Assembly: GCF_001442625.1 (NCBI RefSeq)
Contig: NZ_LMZQ01000005.1
Coordinates: 62,001-126,000, forward strand
Length of the DNA stretch: 64,000 bases
Direction of reading: 5' to 3'
From: Pedobacter ginsenosidimutans
GTDB taxonomy: Bacteria > Bacteroidota > Bacteroidia > Sphingobacteriales > Sphingobacteriaceae
Part shown: piece after piece, positions 46,858 to 54,896 of the stretch
Numbering within the stretch: position 1 is the stretch's first letter
How the letters are laid out: the number at the start of each line of letters is the position of its first letter
The notes under the pieces: generated by a model
Seen by the model: the letters and a program-made list of their open reading frames with translations, nothing else
What the model was told of the DNA's origin: nothing
Databases searched by the model: none
Made by a program: the position numbers and the translations under genes

Positions 46858-47418
46858 TCATTCAAAGGTAAACCTCACATTCTTATAGCCCAATCCTTCG
46901 ATAATCGGTTTAAGTACTGTTGTAGCATTGGTTTTAGTCTGTGCTAAAATACTCGATTTTTTAACCTCAGCAGTTACCTGTCTTTCGGCTGCTTTATACG
47001 CTTCATCTACCAAACCGGCTTCTCGGAAGAAAGCCATTTTTGTATCATAAACCCGGGAGTTTTTATGATCGATTTTTACATAACATATTTCGGGCTGTGG
47101 TAAATTTACTACAGCGGTGTCCGCATCAATATCAATATCTTCACGTGTAATTTTGGTTAAATCGATACAGCCTACTGCTTCGGCTTTAACAATCAATAAA
47201 ACACTGGCTTCGGGTAAAAAGTCTGTTTTATTTTTGTGTTCTAAAACATCGCTGATCTGGTACCTTACCAGCTCCAATTTACCAATGGCCTCAATTTTTT
47301 CGACCAGAAGCTGATGTTTGCTCTCTACAGAGGTATTGATGCTAAACTTTTTGGAGATAAATAAGTAACCCGCAACGATTAAAATTAACCAGGGTAAGAG
47401 ACGAAAAAAGAGCTTCAT
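46858..47418 (-). CDS. DUF4230 domain-containing protein
   Basis: A 186-residue protein with one N-terminal membrane helix (about 7-23) and a DUF4230 domain: KIEAIGKLELVRYQISDVLE, LLIVKAEAVGCIDLTKITRE and VVNLPQPEICYVKIDHKNSR. The domain occurs in many bacteria and has no known activity; the helix suggests anchorage with the domain outside. It ends with the family pattern KNVRFTFE. It is convergent with the cupin gene. Confidence 0.85.
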   Translation of the reverse strand: MKLFFRLLPWLILIVAGYLFISKKFSINTSVESKHQLLVEKIEAIGKLELVRYQISDVLEHKNKTDFLPEASVLLIVKAEAVGCIDLTKITREDIDIDADTAVVNLPQPEICYVKIDHKNSRVYDTKMAFFREAGLVDEAYKAAERQVTAEVKKSSILAQTKTNATTVLKPIIEGLGYKNVRFTFE

Positions 47419-47554
47419 ATTTTAAAAAAATAGGGTACCAACATTTGTGTATTTAATCTGTTGCACAATAATTAATCCATAAATCTCCAATTATATTTTT
47501 TTGGCAACAGATTTGTAATAGCAATATCACACACACAAATAAAAACTAATCAAC

Positions 47555-47968
47555 ATGAAAAAATTTACCATCTTAATGCTTTGCATCGCCACACTAGGTC
47601 TGGCTTCCTGCAAAAAAGAAACTGTCTATCAAGAGTTAAGGGCCAAAACGTATAACTTTACGATTAATTCTAATGAATGGCTACGCAATGCCAATGGGAG
47701 CTATTCTGTAAGTAAGCCGCTAGCTGCCATTGATGGGGTAACGTTGGATGATGAAGGTGTTCTAGTCTATTTTGAGCACCCTAGTGATCCAAATGGTGAT
47801 ATCCAATTACCTTATACATTCAATTACAATGCTTTTAGCTATAAAGTTTCTAATGGAGGTTTAAGGTTTGATGTTCAGGATACTAATAATTTAACAGCTA
47901 CAGTTCCACCTAACTATAATACTTTGGTAAAAGTTGTTATTATTCCTTCTGATTATGCTGGAAATTAA
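47555..47968 (+). CDS. Small lipoprotein, hypothetical
   Basis: A 137-residue protein with a lipoprotein signal: MKKFTILMLCIATLGLASC (lipobox LASC, Cys19). The mature part begins KKETVYQELRAKTYNFTINS and appears beta-rich with Asn/Tyr/Val strands; no family is recognised. It is likely in the outer-membrane inner leaflet or at the cell surface. It is followed by a strong hairpin that overlaps the 3' end of the convergent ABC gene. Confidence 0.7.
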   Translation: MKKFTILMLCIATLGLASCKKETVYQELRAKTYNFTINSNEWLRNANGSYSVSKPLAAIDGVTLDDEGVLVYFEHPSDPNGDIQLPYTFNYNAFSYKVSNGGLRFDVQDTNNLTATVPPNYNTLVKVVIIPSDYAGN

Positions 47969-47981
47969 ATTTTAAAAATCT

Positions 47982-48974
47982 TTAAAACTCCAAAAAACGA
48001 CTGATGTTCAATTGAACGTGGTCGTTTTTTTTATGCTCTCCCCTGTTTAGTTGTATTGCACGGATGTTCACTCCATTTCTTTCTAAAAGCAGTTCATCAT
48101 AAAAGCCTTTGTAATACACATCTTTTACCTCATAGCGCCTGCTGCTCCAACTATTGCTTATTTCGGCCCATTCGGGATAAAACACAACGAATTCTTTTTC
48201 CGTTTTTAAACCAATTTTTTCGGCATCGGCTTTCGATAAAACCACAGCATTGCCTAAAATCTGAGCAGTATAAATATGTTTTGGATGCTGGTAAATTTCT
48301 GCCGGTTTTCCTGTTTGCAGCAATTCGCCATTTTTTAGGATAAGTAATTGGTCGGCAAGGAATAAACCATCGGCCGGATCGTGAGAAACCAAAATTACAG
48401 TAACGCCAGTTTCGGAAGCTACTCGTTTGATATCAGCACGCAGTTGATTCTTAAGTAGCGCATCAACCTGACTAAAAGGTTCGTCTAAAAGTAAAACCTG
48501 TGTATCGGCAACCATTGCTTTTGCTATGGCCACCCGCTGCTGCTCTCCCCCACTCAGCTCGATAATTTTTTTGTTCTGGAGTGGCGAAATCCGAAGATGT
48601 TCCATAATCTGGAGCGTTTTATCGGCTTTGGTTTTAAGGTCGGTATTTGAGAGTTGTGAGGCAATATTATCGTAAACCTTTGCATAAATATTTAACGAAA
48701 AATCCTGCGTAACCATTTTCATCTGTTTGTGGCCTGGGATGAGTTGTTCATCAGGGCCTTTAACCCTTTTATCTTCGAAAAAGATTTCACCCTCATCAGT
48801 TTTCAGCAATCCGTAAATGGATTTAAGTAAGGTCGATTTTCCACTTCCACTCTCTCCGATTATGGCCACTACATCGCCTCTTTTGATCTCGAAACTTACA
48901 TTTTTAATTCCACCGGCCTGTTCTGCCTGATATTGCTTGGTTAAATTTTTAACGCTGATTAGGGTATTGCTCAC
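47982..48974 (-). CDS. ABC transporter ATP-binding protein
   Basis: A 330-residue ATPase when started from the GTG at 48974 (VSNTLISVKNLTKQYQAEQA); an ATG at 49046 would add 24 hydrophobic residues before the normal first strand and cross the likely promoter of the divergent gene. Walker A is IGESGSGKSTLLKSIYG, the signature LSGGEQQRVAIAKAMV, Walker B VLLLDEPFSQVD, and the H-loop is in VSHDPADGLF. The C-terminal 90 residues look TOBE-like, as in FbpC/PotA importers. No permease is adjacent, so the substrate is unknown. Confidence 0.87.
   Translation of the reverse strand: MSNTLISVKNLTKQYQAEQAGGIKNVSFEIKRGDVVAIIGESGSGKSTLLKSIYGLLKTDEGEIFFEDKRVKGPDEQLIPGHKQMKMVTQDFSLNIYAKVYDNIASQLSNTDLKTKADKTLQIMEHLRISPLQNKKIIELSGGEQQRVAIAKAMVADTQVLLLDEPFSQVDALLKNQLRADIKRVASETGVTVILVSHDPADGLFLADQLLILKNGELLQTGKPAEIYQHPKHIYTAQILGNAVVLSKADAEKIGLKTEKEFVVFYPEWAEISNSWSSRRYEVKDVYYKGFYDELLLERNGVNIRAIQLNRGEHKKNDHVQLNISRFLEF
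47991..48029 (+). terminator. Terminator of the lipoprotein gene overlapping the convergent CDS end
   Basis: AAAAAACGAC (47991-48000) pairs with GTCGTTTTTT (48020-48029); the central GTTCAATTGAAC adds more pairing. A T-run follows on the plus strand. The sequence simultaneously encodes the last residues of the minus-strand ABC ATPase. Confidence 0.75.
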
Positions 48975-49032
48975 ACGGTAAAGATAAGAAAAAGGTAGAG
49001 CGATTAAAATTACACGTGTATTATATTTTATT

Positions 49033-49064
49033 TTTGCACGTATCAAGACATCTATGTATCTTTA
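49033..49064 (+). promoter_or_regulatory. Promoter of the PIN-toxin/antitoxin operon
   Basis: TTTG (49033-49036) and TATCTTTA (49057-49064) are separated by 20 nt, the spacing expected between the -33 and -7 elements of Bacteroidota. It supports translation from 49084 rather than from the ATG at 49054, which falls upstream of the predicted start point. Confidence 0.6.
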
Positions 49065-49083
49065 CATCAGCAATTATAAGGCC

Positions 49084-49368
49084 ATGAACACTAAACTAAC
49101 CTTAACTATAGATAAGTCTGTTATTAAACAGGCAAAAGCTTATGCAGAACAGCAAGGCAGAAGCCTGTCTGCAGTGGTAGAGAATTATTTAAAAGCTGTT
49201 ATCAAAAAAGAAGAGATTGTAAAAGACGATGATGAACTTTCTCCAATCATAAAATCTTTGATGCTCCGCCCGAAAGTAGAACTACCTGATGATTATGATT
49301 ATAAAAAAGAACTGGAGAAAGTCAGGGATGAGAAATATCAAAAATATTTAAATAATAATGAAAGATAA
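49084..49368 (+). CDS. DUF6364/ribbon-helix-helix-like antitoxin
   Basis: A 94-residue protein starting MNTKLTLTIDKSVIKQAKAY, then AEQQGRSLSAVVENYLKAVI: the strand-helix-helix of a ribbon-helix-helix antitoxin (DUF6364-like). The C-terminal half is charged and probably neutralises the toxin. It overlaps the PIN-domain gene by 11 nt. By analogy with VapB, it would repress its own promoter. Confidence 0.8.
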   Translation: MNTKLTLTIDKSVIKQAKAYAEQQGRSLSAVVENYLKAVIKKEEIVKDDDELSPIIKSLMLRPKVELPDDYDYKKELEKVRDEKYQKYLNNNER

Positions 49369-49774
49369 CATTCTCATTGATTCTGATGTTTTACTTGATT
49401 TTTTTCTGAAACGAGAACCATTTTTTATTGATTCATCAAAAATTCTGAATTTATGTGTCAACCAAAAAATCAATGGTTTTGTTTCGGGTTTAATAATAGC
49501 CAACACGTATTATTTGTTGAGAAAACACTTTAGTCATAAAGATATTTTGGCCGACTTTAAGATATTATTTACTTTTTTAGATATTTTAATAATTGACAAA
49601 AACGTTATTTTGACTTCAATCGATTCTGAATTCATAGATTTTGAAGATGCACTCCAAAATTTTTCGGCTGAAAACCATGGATCGATTAACGCTATAATTA
49701 CTCGAAATATTAAAGACTACAAAAGGAGTAAGCTAAGTGTATTAACGCCTACAATGTTTCTAAAAACATTATAA
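49358..49774 (+). CDS. PIN-domain toxin (VapC-like)
   Basis: A 138-residue PIN-domain protein. The N-terminal IDSDVLLDFFLKREPFF gives the first acidic residue and hydrophobic core, SGLIIANTYYLLRKHF the middle helix with neighbouring acidic sites, and DFEDALQNFSAENHGSINAI the third acidic cluster. The fold cleaves RNA. Acidic residues at the expected sites suggest an active enzyme. It is coupled to the antitoxin upstream by overlap and followed by a terminator. Confidence 0.85.
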   Translation: MKDNILIDSDVLLDFFLKREPFFIDSSKILNLCVNQKINGFVSGLIIANTYYLLRKHFSHKDILADFKILFTFLDILIIDKNVILTSIDSEFIDFEDALQNFSAENHGSINAIITRNIKDYKRSKLSVLTPTMFLKTL

Positions 49775-49782
49775 AATAAAAA

Positions 49783-49810
49783 ATCCTGTCTCGCCTAACC
49801 GAAACAGGAT
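49783..49810 (+). terminator. Terminator-like hairpin after the toxin gene
   Basis: ATCCTGT (49783-49789) pairs with ACAGGAT (49804-49810) around a 14-nt loop, followed by CTGTTTTATTTG. It separates the toxin-antitoxin operon from the convergent beta-barrel gene. Confidence 0.55.
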
Positions 49811-49836
49811 CTGTTTTATTTGTGTGTTGCTGTGTT

Positions 49837-50622
49837 TTAATTTAATCCGAAGGTAACCCCGAAACTCATATTTTTTAAACCAGCTTGTTGAGCGGTAGTA
49901 AACATATCGTTAAAGTAATATTTGGTAAATAATCCTATACCACCATAGCCAAATCTAACTGTACCTCCATAACGAACCGATTGAAAGTGGTAGCTATCGT
50001 ATTGTTTTTCTTTACCACGTTCTTCGCTTACCTGTTTAATTTTTCCGTTTAGCAAAAAGCTAACCTCCGGACCTAAAACCAGGTAAAATCTTTTGCTGTT
50101 TTTGTTTTCGCTGGTACGGAATTCGAAGTTTAAGGGAATATGTACATAACTGCTCGAGAAACGGTTTTTTGAAAAATGTATAGGTGCCTGATCGGTATAT
50201 ACAAATTCGTTAGAATTTTTAGCAATAGTAATGTCTTTTCGCAGGCGGATCAATGTCCAGTCGAACCCACCGGCTACATAAACCTTAAAGTTAGAGTTGA
50301 AACGATAGCCAAATTGCAGAACATCGAAAGAGAAAGTACTGGTTTTGCCGCCTTTATAATCCAAAAAATCGTTGTTTGGAGATAAGTTGAAACTGCCATT
50401 GTCGATTAACCTGGAGAAACCTAAATCAACTCTGGTAAAAGTAATTCCGCCCACGAAACGGCCTTTTTTAACTGAATCTGTAGATTTGGTTTTAATGATG
50501 ATACCATGTCCTTCACTATAATCCATTTTCTTTTTGGTACTATCTTGTTGTGCAAAAGCACCTGGAGCCATAACACCGGCAAGCCCGCTTACCAAAAGTG
50601 TTGTATAAATTAGACGTTTCAT
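49837..50622 (-). CDS. Outer-membrane beta-barrel protein (PorT-like)
   Basis: A 261-residue protein with a signal peptide (about 1-24, cleavage near GAFAQQDS). The mature part alternates aromatic/hydrophobic strands (FSFDVLQFGYRFNSNFKVYV, YYFNDMFTTAQQ) and ends KNMSFGVTFGLN, typical of a small outer-membrane barrel. No transport activity can be read from it. It is the last gene of the sigma-factor operon, 98 nt downstream of the anti-sigma-like gene. Confidence 0.75.
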   Translation of the reverse strand: MKRLIYTTLLVSGLAGVMAPGAFAQQDSTKKKMDYSEGHGIIIKTKSTDSVKKGRFVGGITFTRVDLGFSRLIDNGSFNLSPNNDFLDYKGGKTSTFSFDVLQFGYRFNSNFKVYVAGGFDWTLIRLRKDITIAKNSNEFVYTDQAPIHFSKNRFSSSYVHIPLNFEFRTSENKNSKRFYLVLGPEVSFLLNGKIKQVSEERGKEKQYDSYHFQSVRYGGTVRFGYGGIGLFTKYYFNDMFTTAQQAGLKNMSFGVTFGLN

Positions 50623-50720
50623 ATGTGTGTGTTGTTGAGTTATTGAATGAGTGAATTATTGAATGAGTGAATGGTTTGAATTTCGTATCCTAAAATCTGT
50701 TAACCCTGATCAATCCTAGC

Positions 50721-51482
50721 TTATTTCTTATTCCGTTTACCTATTTTAAATGGACCAATATTGATTGATGCCAAAGAAGAGTCATCATCATCTGTACGGA
50801 ACTGGATCAGCTTATCTTTTCTTTTGTCCATTTTATTAACGATGAGGTTTACCACATCGCCAACATTACGGATACCTTTATTTTGTTCGTTATCGTTAAC
50901 AGGTTCATCTGTTTTAACTGGCGTTGCAACAACCGCAGTTACAACCCCTTCTTTTGGCTCTAAAATCGCCTCTTCGATTTTTGTTTTGATATCTTTTTTA
51001 GGCTCCTCAATTTTCGCTATGTAAGTTTCCTGTTTTTGCATTTCAGGGGCCGTAACTATGCGCGGTTGCTCTATAACAGGCTTAACTTCTCGTTTCACCT
51101 TTGTTTTGGCAATAGCACTTACCGCTTTAGGTTGAACTGGCACAACTGGTGCGATATTTTCAACTGGTGCAACAATTGCGGCTGAAGAATCTTTAACAAC
51201 GGGCTCTTGTACCACTGGTTTCGTTTTTTCAATCGTATTATTGGCCAAATGTTTGCCTCCACTGCCGGTATTTTGCTGTTGATAAACCAAAACCCCAATC
51301 GTAGCAATTAATAGTACAGCGGCCGCCGATAACCAATAAATCGGTATGATTCTTTTTTTCTTAGGTGCTATTTCGCTTTCAATGTTGCTCCATAAATCCC
51401 TAGAAGGTGTTACTTCTGCATCAGCAAAAGCATCCTTAAATAACTGATCAAAATCCTTATCCCGTATAGGTTGCATAACCAA
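50721..51482 (-). CDS. Anti-sigma-like single-span membrane protein
   Basis: A 253-residue protein (or 251 from the ATG at 51476). The N-terminal cytoplasmic part has FDQLFKDAFADAEVTPSRDLW, common in Bacteroidota proteins encoded after sigma factors; one membrane helix lies about 46-66 (IYWLSAAAVLLIATIGVLVY). The rest is Pro/Val/Lys-rich and extracytoplasmic. It overlaps the sigma gene by about 26 nt, implying coupled expression. It probably holds the sigma factor at the membrane. Confidence 0.72.
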   Translation of the reverse strand: MVMQPIRDKDFDQLFKDAFADAEVTPSRDLWSNIESEIAPKKKRIIPIYWLSAAAVLLIATIGVLVYQQQNTGSGGKHLANNTIEKTKPVVQEPVVKDSSAAIVAPVENIAPVVPVQPKAVSAIAKTKVKREVKPVIEQPRIVTAPEMQKQETYIAKIEEPKKDIKTKIEEAILEPKEGVVTAVVATPVKTDEPVNDNEQNKGIRNVGDVVNLIVNKMDKRKDKLIQFRTDDDDSSLASINIGPFKIGKRNKK

Positions 51483-52026
51483 ATCCCTCCATTTTAATAA
51501 TTTCTTCTTTTAATATTGCCCTTGCTCTCGATAGTTGCGATTTACTTGCACCCTCTGAGATCCCAAGCGTTTCTCCAATTTCTTTGTGCGAATAACCTTC
51601 AATTACATACATGTTAAAAACCATGCGGTAACCATCTGCCAATTTTTGTATCACCTTCATTAAATCCTGCATCCCTAAAGTGCCAAAATCAAATCCGGTT
51701 GATGGTTGTTCGTAAGCTTCATCTATTTCTACAACATTTAAGCTACGTAAATTTTTACGGTAACTTTCAATTGCAGTATTCACCATAACCCTTCTAATCC
51801 AGCCTTCAAAAGAACCATCGCCCCTATACTCTTTTATTTTCTGGAAAATTTTAATATATCCCATTTGCAGCACATCTTCTGCCTCCATTCTATCTTTGGC
51901 ATAGCGCATACAAACAGCCAACATCTTCGATGCCGTTTGCTTGTAAAGCAGCTCTTGCATCTTCCGGTCGCCAGCTTTGCAGCCTTCCATCAAATCGTTT
52001 ATCGTATAGCTTCGCGTCAATTTCAT
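51457..52026 (-). CDS. ECF-type RNA polymerase sigma factor
   Basis: A 189-residue sigma-70 family protein. Region 2 (about 20-95) has KDRMEAEDVLQMGYIKIFQK and FEGWIRRVMVNTAIESYRKN; region 4 (about 125-180) has YRMVFNMYVIEGYSHKEIGE and LGISEGASKSQLSRARAILK. It should redirect RNA polymerase to envelope-related genes. It is first in a three-gene operon with an anti-sigma-like protein and a beta-barrel protein. Confidence 0.93.
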   Translation of the reverse strand: MKLTRSYTINDLMEGCKAGDRKMQELLYKQTASKMLAVCMRYAKDRMEAEDVLQMGYIKIFQKIKEYRGDGSFEGWIRRVMVNTAIESYRKNLRSLNVVEIDEAYEQPSTGFDFGTLGMQDLMKVIQKLADGYRMVFNMYVIEGYSHKEIGETLGISEGASKSQLSRARAILKEEIIKMEGFGYATYTG

Positions 52027-52403
52027 TGTGTGTTTGTATATAGAAGATGGCAGATTACAAACAATGGTTGCATGAGGATAGAAAAAAAGTTAAATAAAGT
52101 TAAAAACAGCTAAAACCCTATTGATTATCAACAAGATATAGTTAAAATATTTTTCAAGAAAGATATAGATTTTTTATTTGAAAATGAACATTCAGCATTT
52201 CATCGGGAGCAGCAGTCCCGTGCCAAAGGCACTCCTTTGGAGCTATTCGCTTCAAAGCCTCGGTTCGTCCCTCACCTTCGTGTTTTTCGCTGCTATCGGG
52301 TTTAGGAACACAGGACAGGCTTAAAACAATAAACCCCGCAGGTTTTAGATACCTACAGGGCTTGAAATCTTATGAGAATAATTACCCTCAACCTTCCTAC
52401 CTT
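52027..52403. repeat. Gene-free stretch with dispersed repeats
   Basis: The first about 170 nt are AT-rich and hold the sigma-factor promoter region. At 52201-52300 lies a GC-richer element beginning ATCGGGAGCAGCAGTCCCGT and ending GCTGCTATCGGG, imperfect inverted ends. At 52331-52363 lies a hairpin (AAACCCCGCAGG...CCTACAGGGCTT). No gene is seen. Confidence 0.55.
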
Positions 52404-53561
52404 CTACCTTCCATCCTTTTTCACTTTAAACAATTTAAAATCCTGTTTGTAGGTCAAAAAGAATGAATGGTTAAACTGAAGTTGTTTATCGGTATTGTCT
52501 AAATCGATATGCGGTTCGAAACGTACATCAAGATATAAATGTGGGATTAATTCTTTTTGGTAAGCATAACGCAAAGAAACAATGTTTCTAGCACTTTGCT
52601 TCAAACCTGGACTGTACAGGTTATCTGAAACCGATTCATAAAGCGGCATACCTTTAATTGAAATAAAGTTATTGCCTTTCCAATAAGAAGCCACCAAACT
52701 GCCCCATTTACTTTCTACACCTGCATTTAACCATAAACCAAAACCACCTTCGTAAGCTTTTCTTTTATCAGGTGAAAAATCTTTATACACCGCAATATAA
52801 TTGTCGGTATACACCTGTTTAATGTTGGTATTAATTGCTTTGTGCAGTTTTAACCCAGTCGCACCGTTAAACATGGTGGTAATGGGAATTTCTTTAAGCA
52901 CATCAATCTGTCCACCTTGATGGAAAGCCAAAAATTGGGCAGGCAAACTAAATTTCCATCCATTACCTTCTGCAATGGTACTTTCGGTAGATAAACCACC
53001 AATAATTTCTTCTTTGGCAGGATCACCCTTATAAATCATTTTCTGCCAGGCAATCCAGGCATCTAAAGTAAACTTCTTACGCTCAACCAATAACTGTGTT
53101 CCATATTCAATTGGTGTGGTTAGGGTTCTTTCGAAATCGTATAATGGTTCGATGTACTTATGCTGAATATTACCTTCTAAACTTCCAAAAATTAAAGTAA
53201 GATTTCTTTTATGGTATTTTACGCTAAACAAAGGTTTAGCATCCGAAATTCCGTTTCTACCAAAATCCTTTCTGATAAAAGCACCTGCGATAATCGCCAG
53301 ATTAGGATGCGCGTAATAAACAATTTGAGGCTGCAACTGTGTTCCATACAATGTATAACCATCGTGAAAATCGTTGGTATACTCGTAATTACGAACGTAG
53401 TTTAAATTATAAAAGTTGAAGTGAACCTCGTTGGTTAAGCTGCTATCGGGACGGATACGATTTTCGAAAGCCGATTGATCAAACTGTGCCAAAGCGAAAT
53501 AAGTACTAAAAAGGAAAGATATTAAGAGTAAGGTCTTTTTCAGACCTGTAGATGTAAACAT
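52404..53561 (-). CDS. Outer-membrane beta-barrel protein, hypothetical
   Basis: A 385-residue protein with a signal peptide (about 1-25, cleaving after ALA/Q). Strand-rich sequence with frequent aromatic pairs follows (FNFYNLNYVRNYEYTNDFHD, LYLDVRFEPHIDLDNTDKQL). The protein ends in charged residues instead of an aromatic terminus. I do not recognise a family; an outer-membrane porin or capsule-type barrel is plausible. It appears monocistronic and is preceded by repeats. Confidence 0.65.
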   Translation of the reverse strand: MFTSTGLKKTLLLISFLFSTYFALAQFDQSAFENRIRPDSSLTNEVHFNFYNLNYVRNYEYTNDFHDGYTLYGTQLQPQIVYYAHPNLAIIAGAFIRKDFGRNGISDAKPLFSVKYHKRNLTLIFGSLEGNIQHKYIEPLYDFERTLTTPIEYGTQLLVERKKFTLDAWIAWQKMIYKGDPAKEEIIGGLSTESTIAEGNGWKFSLPAQFLAFHQGGQIDVLKEIPITTMFNGATGLKLHKAINTNIKQVYTDNYIAVYKDFSPDKRKAYEGGFGLWLNAGVESKWGSLVASYWKGNNFISIKGMPLYESVSDNLYSPGLKQSARNIVSLRYAYQKELIPHLYLDVRFEPHIDLDNTDKQLQFNHSFFLTYKQDFKLFKVKKDGR

Positions 53562-53761
53562 GCGCTTGAATTTTATCGCCCAAATTTAGAATAGTTTTTT
53601 ATTAAATTATCAAGTACAGGGTATCAAGTATCAAGAAGTCGGTGCAAGTTTACGCAAAGGAAACAAAGTTAATATAGGTTGACCACCAAGGCACAAAGAA
53701 CACAAAGTTTTCTTAACAGCTTTAATTAAAAATAACATTCTTGGTCACTTTGTGGTGAAGA

Positions 53762-54322
53762 TTATTCACCACGCTTTTTACGATAGTTCTTGTACAGCTT
53801 AACCGCAATCATAATGGCCATGGCAATCCCCATTATGCCAATTAAACCATAAATCCAGTTAATGGCACTTTTAAGGATGACCACAAATACAATGGCAATC
53901 ATAAAAATGGTAGCCAGCTCACGCCATAACCTCAACTGAAAGCTGCTTAGCTTATATTGATTGTTTTTAAGCTGTTTAACGATGTTTTGGCAGATGAAAT
54001 GATAAATGAGTAAGCCAACAACAAAACCTAGCTTAACCCACATCCAATCAGCTTGAAGCAAACCTTGGTTTAAAGTCAGCATAGATACACCTGCCAAAAC
54101 AGAAATGATCATGGCTGGGGTGGCGATAATTTTCCATAAAGTAGCCTCCATTTTAACAAACTGTTTCTGGAGGATACTTTTTTCAGGTTCGGGCTTATCG
54201 TTTGCCTCGGTATGATAAATAAAAAGACTTAAGATATAAAACAATCCTGCCATCCAGCTAATTACAAATACAATGTGTACTGCAAGAAAATAGTGGTAAT
54301 ATGGCTGTAAGGTTTCTATCAT
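53762..54322 (-). CDS. hemJ: Protoporphyrinogen oxidase HemJ
   Basis: A 186-residue protein with about four or five membrane helices. The N-terminal segment AVHIVFVISWMAGLFYILSL carries the conserved His of the HemJ (UPF0093) family, and WMWVKLGFVVGLLIYHFICQ the second. HemJ oxidises protoporphyrinogen IX to protoporphyrin IX and binds haem. Its place at the end of the hem cluster supports this over a copper-resistance CopD role, which has a similar fold. It follows the YafQ-type toxin gene by 28 nt. Confidence 0.88.
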   Translation of the reverse strand: MIETLQPYYHYFLAVHIVFVISWMAGLFYILSLFIYHTEANDKPEPEKSILQKQFVKMEATLWKIIATPAMIISVLAGVSMLTLNQGLLQADWMWVKLGFVVGLLIYHFICQNIVKQLKNNQYKLSSFQLRLWRELATIFMIAIVFVVILKSAINWIYGLIGIMGIAMAIMIAVKLYKNYRKKRGE

Positions 54323-54350
54323 GGAATGTTTGTAGGATAAAGCCTTTTAT

Positions 54351-54632
54351 TTAAAATAGATCAGAATGTGTTCCGACTCTCAATAGAATTATTTCCTTTT
54401 CTTCGGTTATCTCAAACCATATGATCAATAAATCGGGCTTAATATGGGCTTCCCAATTGTCCTTATAGTTTCCAACTAATTTATGCGGGCGATGCTTCTT
54501 ATCAATTCCACTGACACCATCAATCTCTAATTTAAATAAAAAATCCTTAATGAGATTTATGTTCTTTGCAGAACGTTTCTTCATTAGCTTAATATCCTTA
54601 TCAAATTGATTGGTAGGCTTTAGAACAAACAT
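54351..54632 (-). CDS. YafQ/RelE family toxin
   Basis: A 93-residue mRNA-interferase-like toxin. FVLKPTNQFDKDIKLMKKRS is the usual N-terminal helix-strand, HRPHKLVGNYKDNWEAHIKP the central basic loop with His, and LLIIWFEITEEKEIILLRVG the beta-sheet, followed by THSDLF with the C-terminal His. YafQ enzymes cut ribosome-bound mRNA. Its ATG (54632) abuts the antitoxin stop codon directly. Confidence 0.88.
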   Translation of the reverse strand: MFVLKPTNQFDKDIKLMKKRSAKNINLIKDFLFKLEIDGVSGIDKKHRPHKLVGNYKDNWEAHIKPDLLIIWFEITEEKEIILLRVGTHSDLF

Positions 54633-54839
54633 CTACAAGGAATTGATATACGAATTTATATCTTTAATCGGTTCGCCTATCCCAATACCCTTGTGTGCAT
54701 CATCGATAGTTTTTTGCGTAACCGAATTGGGTACAGATTTACCAGCACTCTCCTTTTTAAAAGTAACACCAAGCTCCTTTAAAAGCTGTTTTACCAATTC
54801 GCTTTTTTTTTCAGGAATATTTATAATAAGTGTTTCCAT
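54633..54839 (-). CDS. Antitoxin of the YafQ-type pair
   Basis: A 68-residue protein from the ATG at 54839 (METLIINIPEKKSELVKQLL); the ATG at 54872 would add 11 untypical residues. The N-terminal strand and helix (PEKKSELVKQLLKELGVTF) resemble small ribbon-helix-helix-like antitoxins. The C-terminal SYINSL is typical of RelE partners. It touches the toxin gene and lies 58 nt from hemE. Confidence 0.75.
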   Translation of the reverse strand: METLIINIPEKKSELVKQLLKELGVTFKKESAGKSVPNSVTQKTIDDAHKGIGIGEPIKDINSYINSL

Positions 54840-54896
54840 ATCCAAATATAACGATTTACAGCAACCGTTCAAAGTCCGCTTTAGGAGATTTAGGGA

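Noticed and set aside
48975..49046. ATG start of the ABC ATPase at 49046
   Set aside because: Adds a hydrophobic stretch not found in ABC ATPases and overlaps the divergent promoter; the GTG at 48974 fits the first strand better.
49054..49083. Upstream ATG of the antitoxin gene
   Set aside because: It overlaps the predicted -7 promoter element, so it would not be in the transcript.
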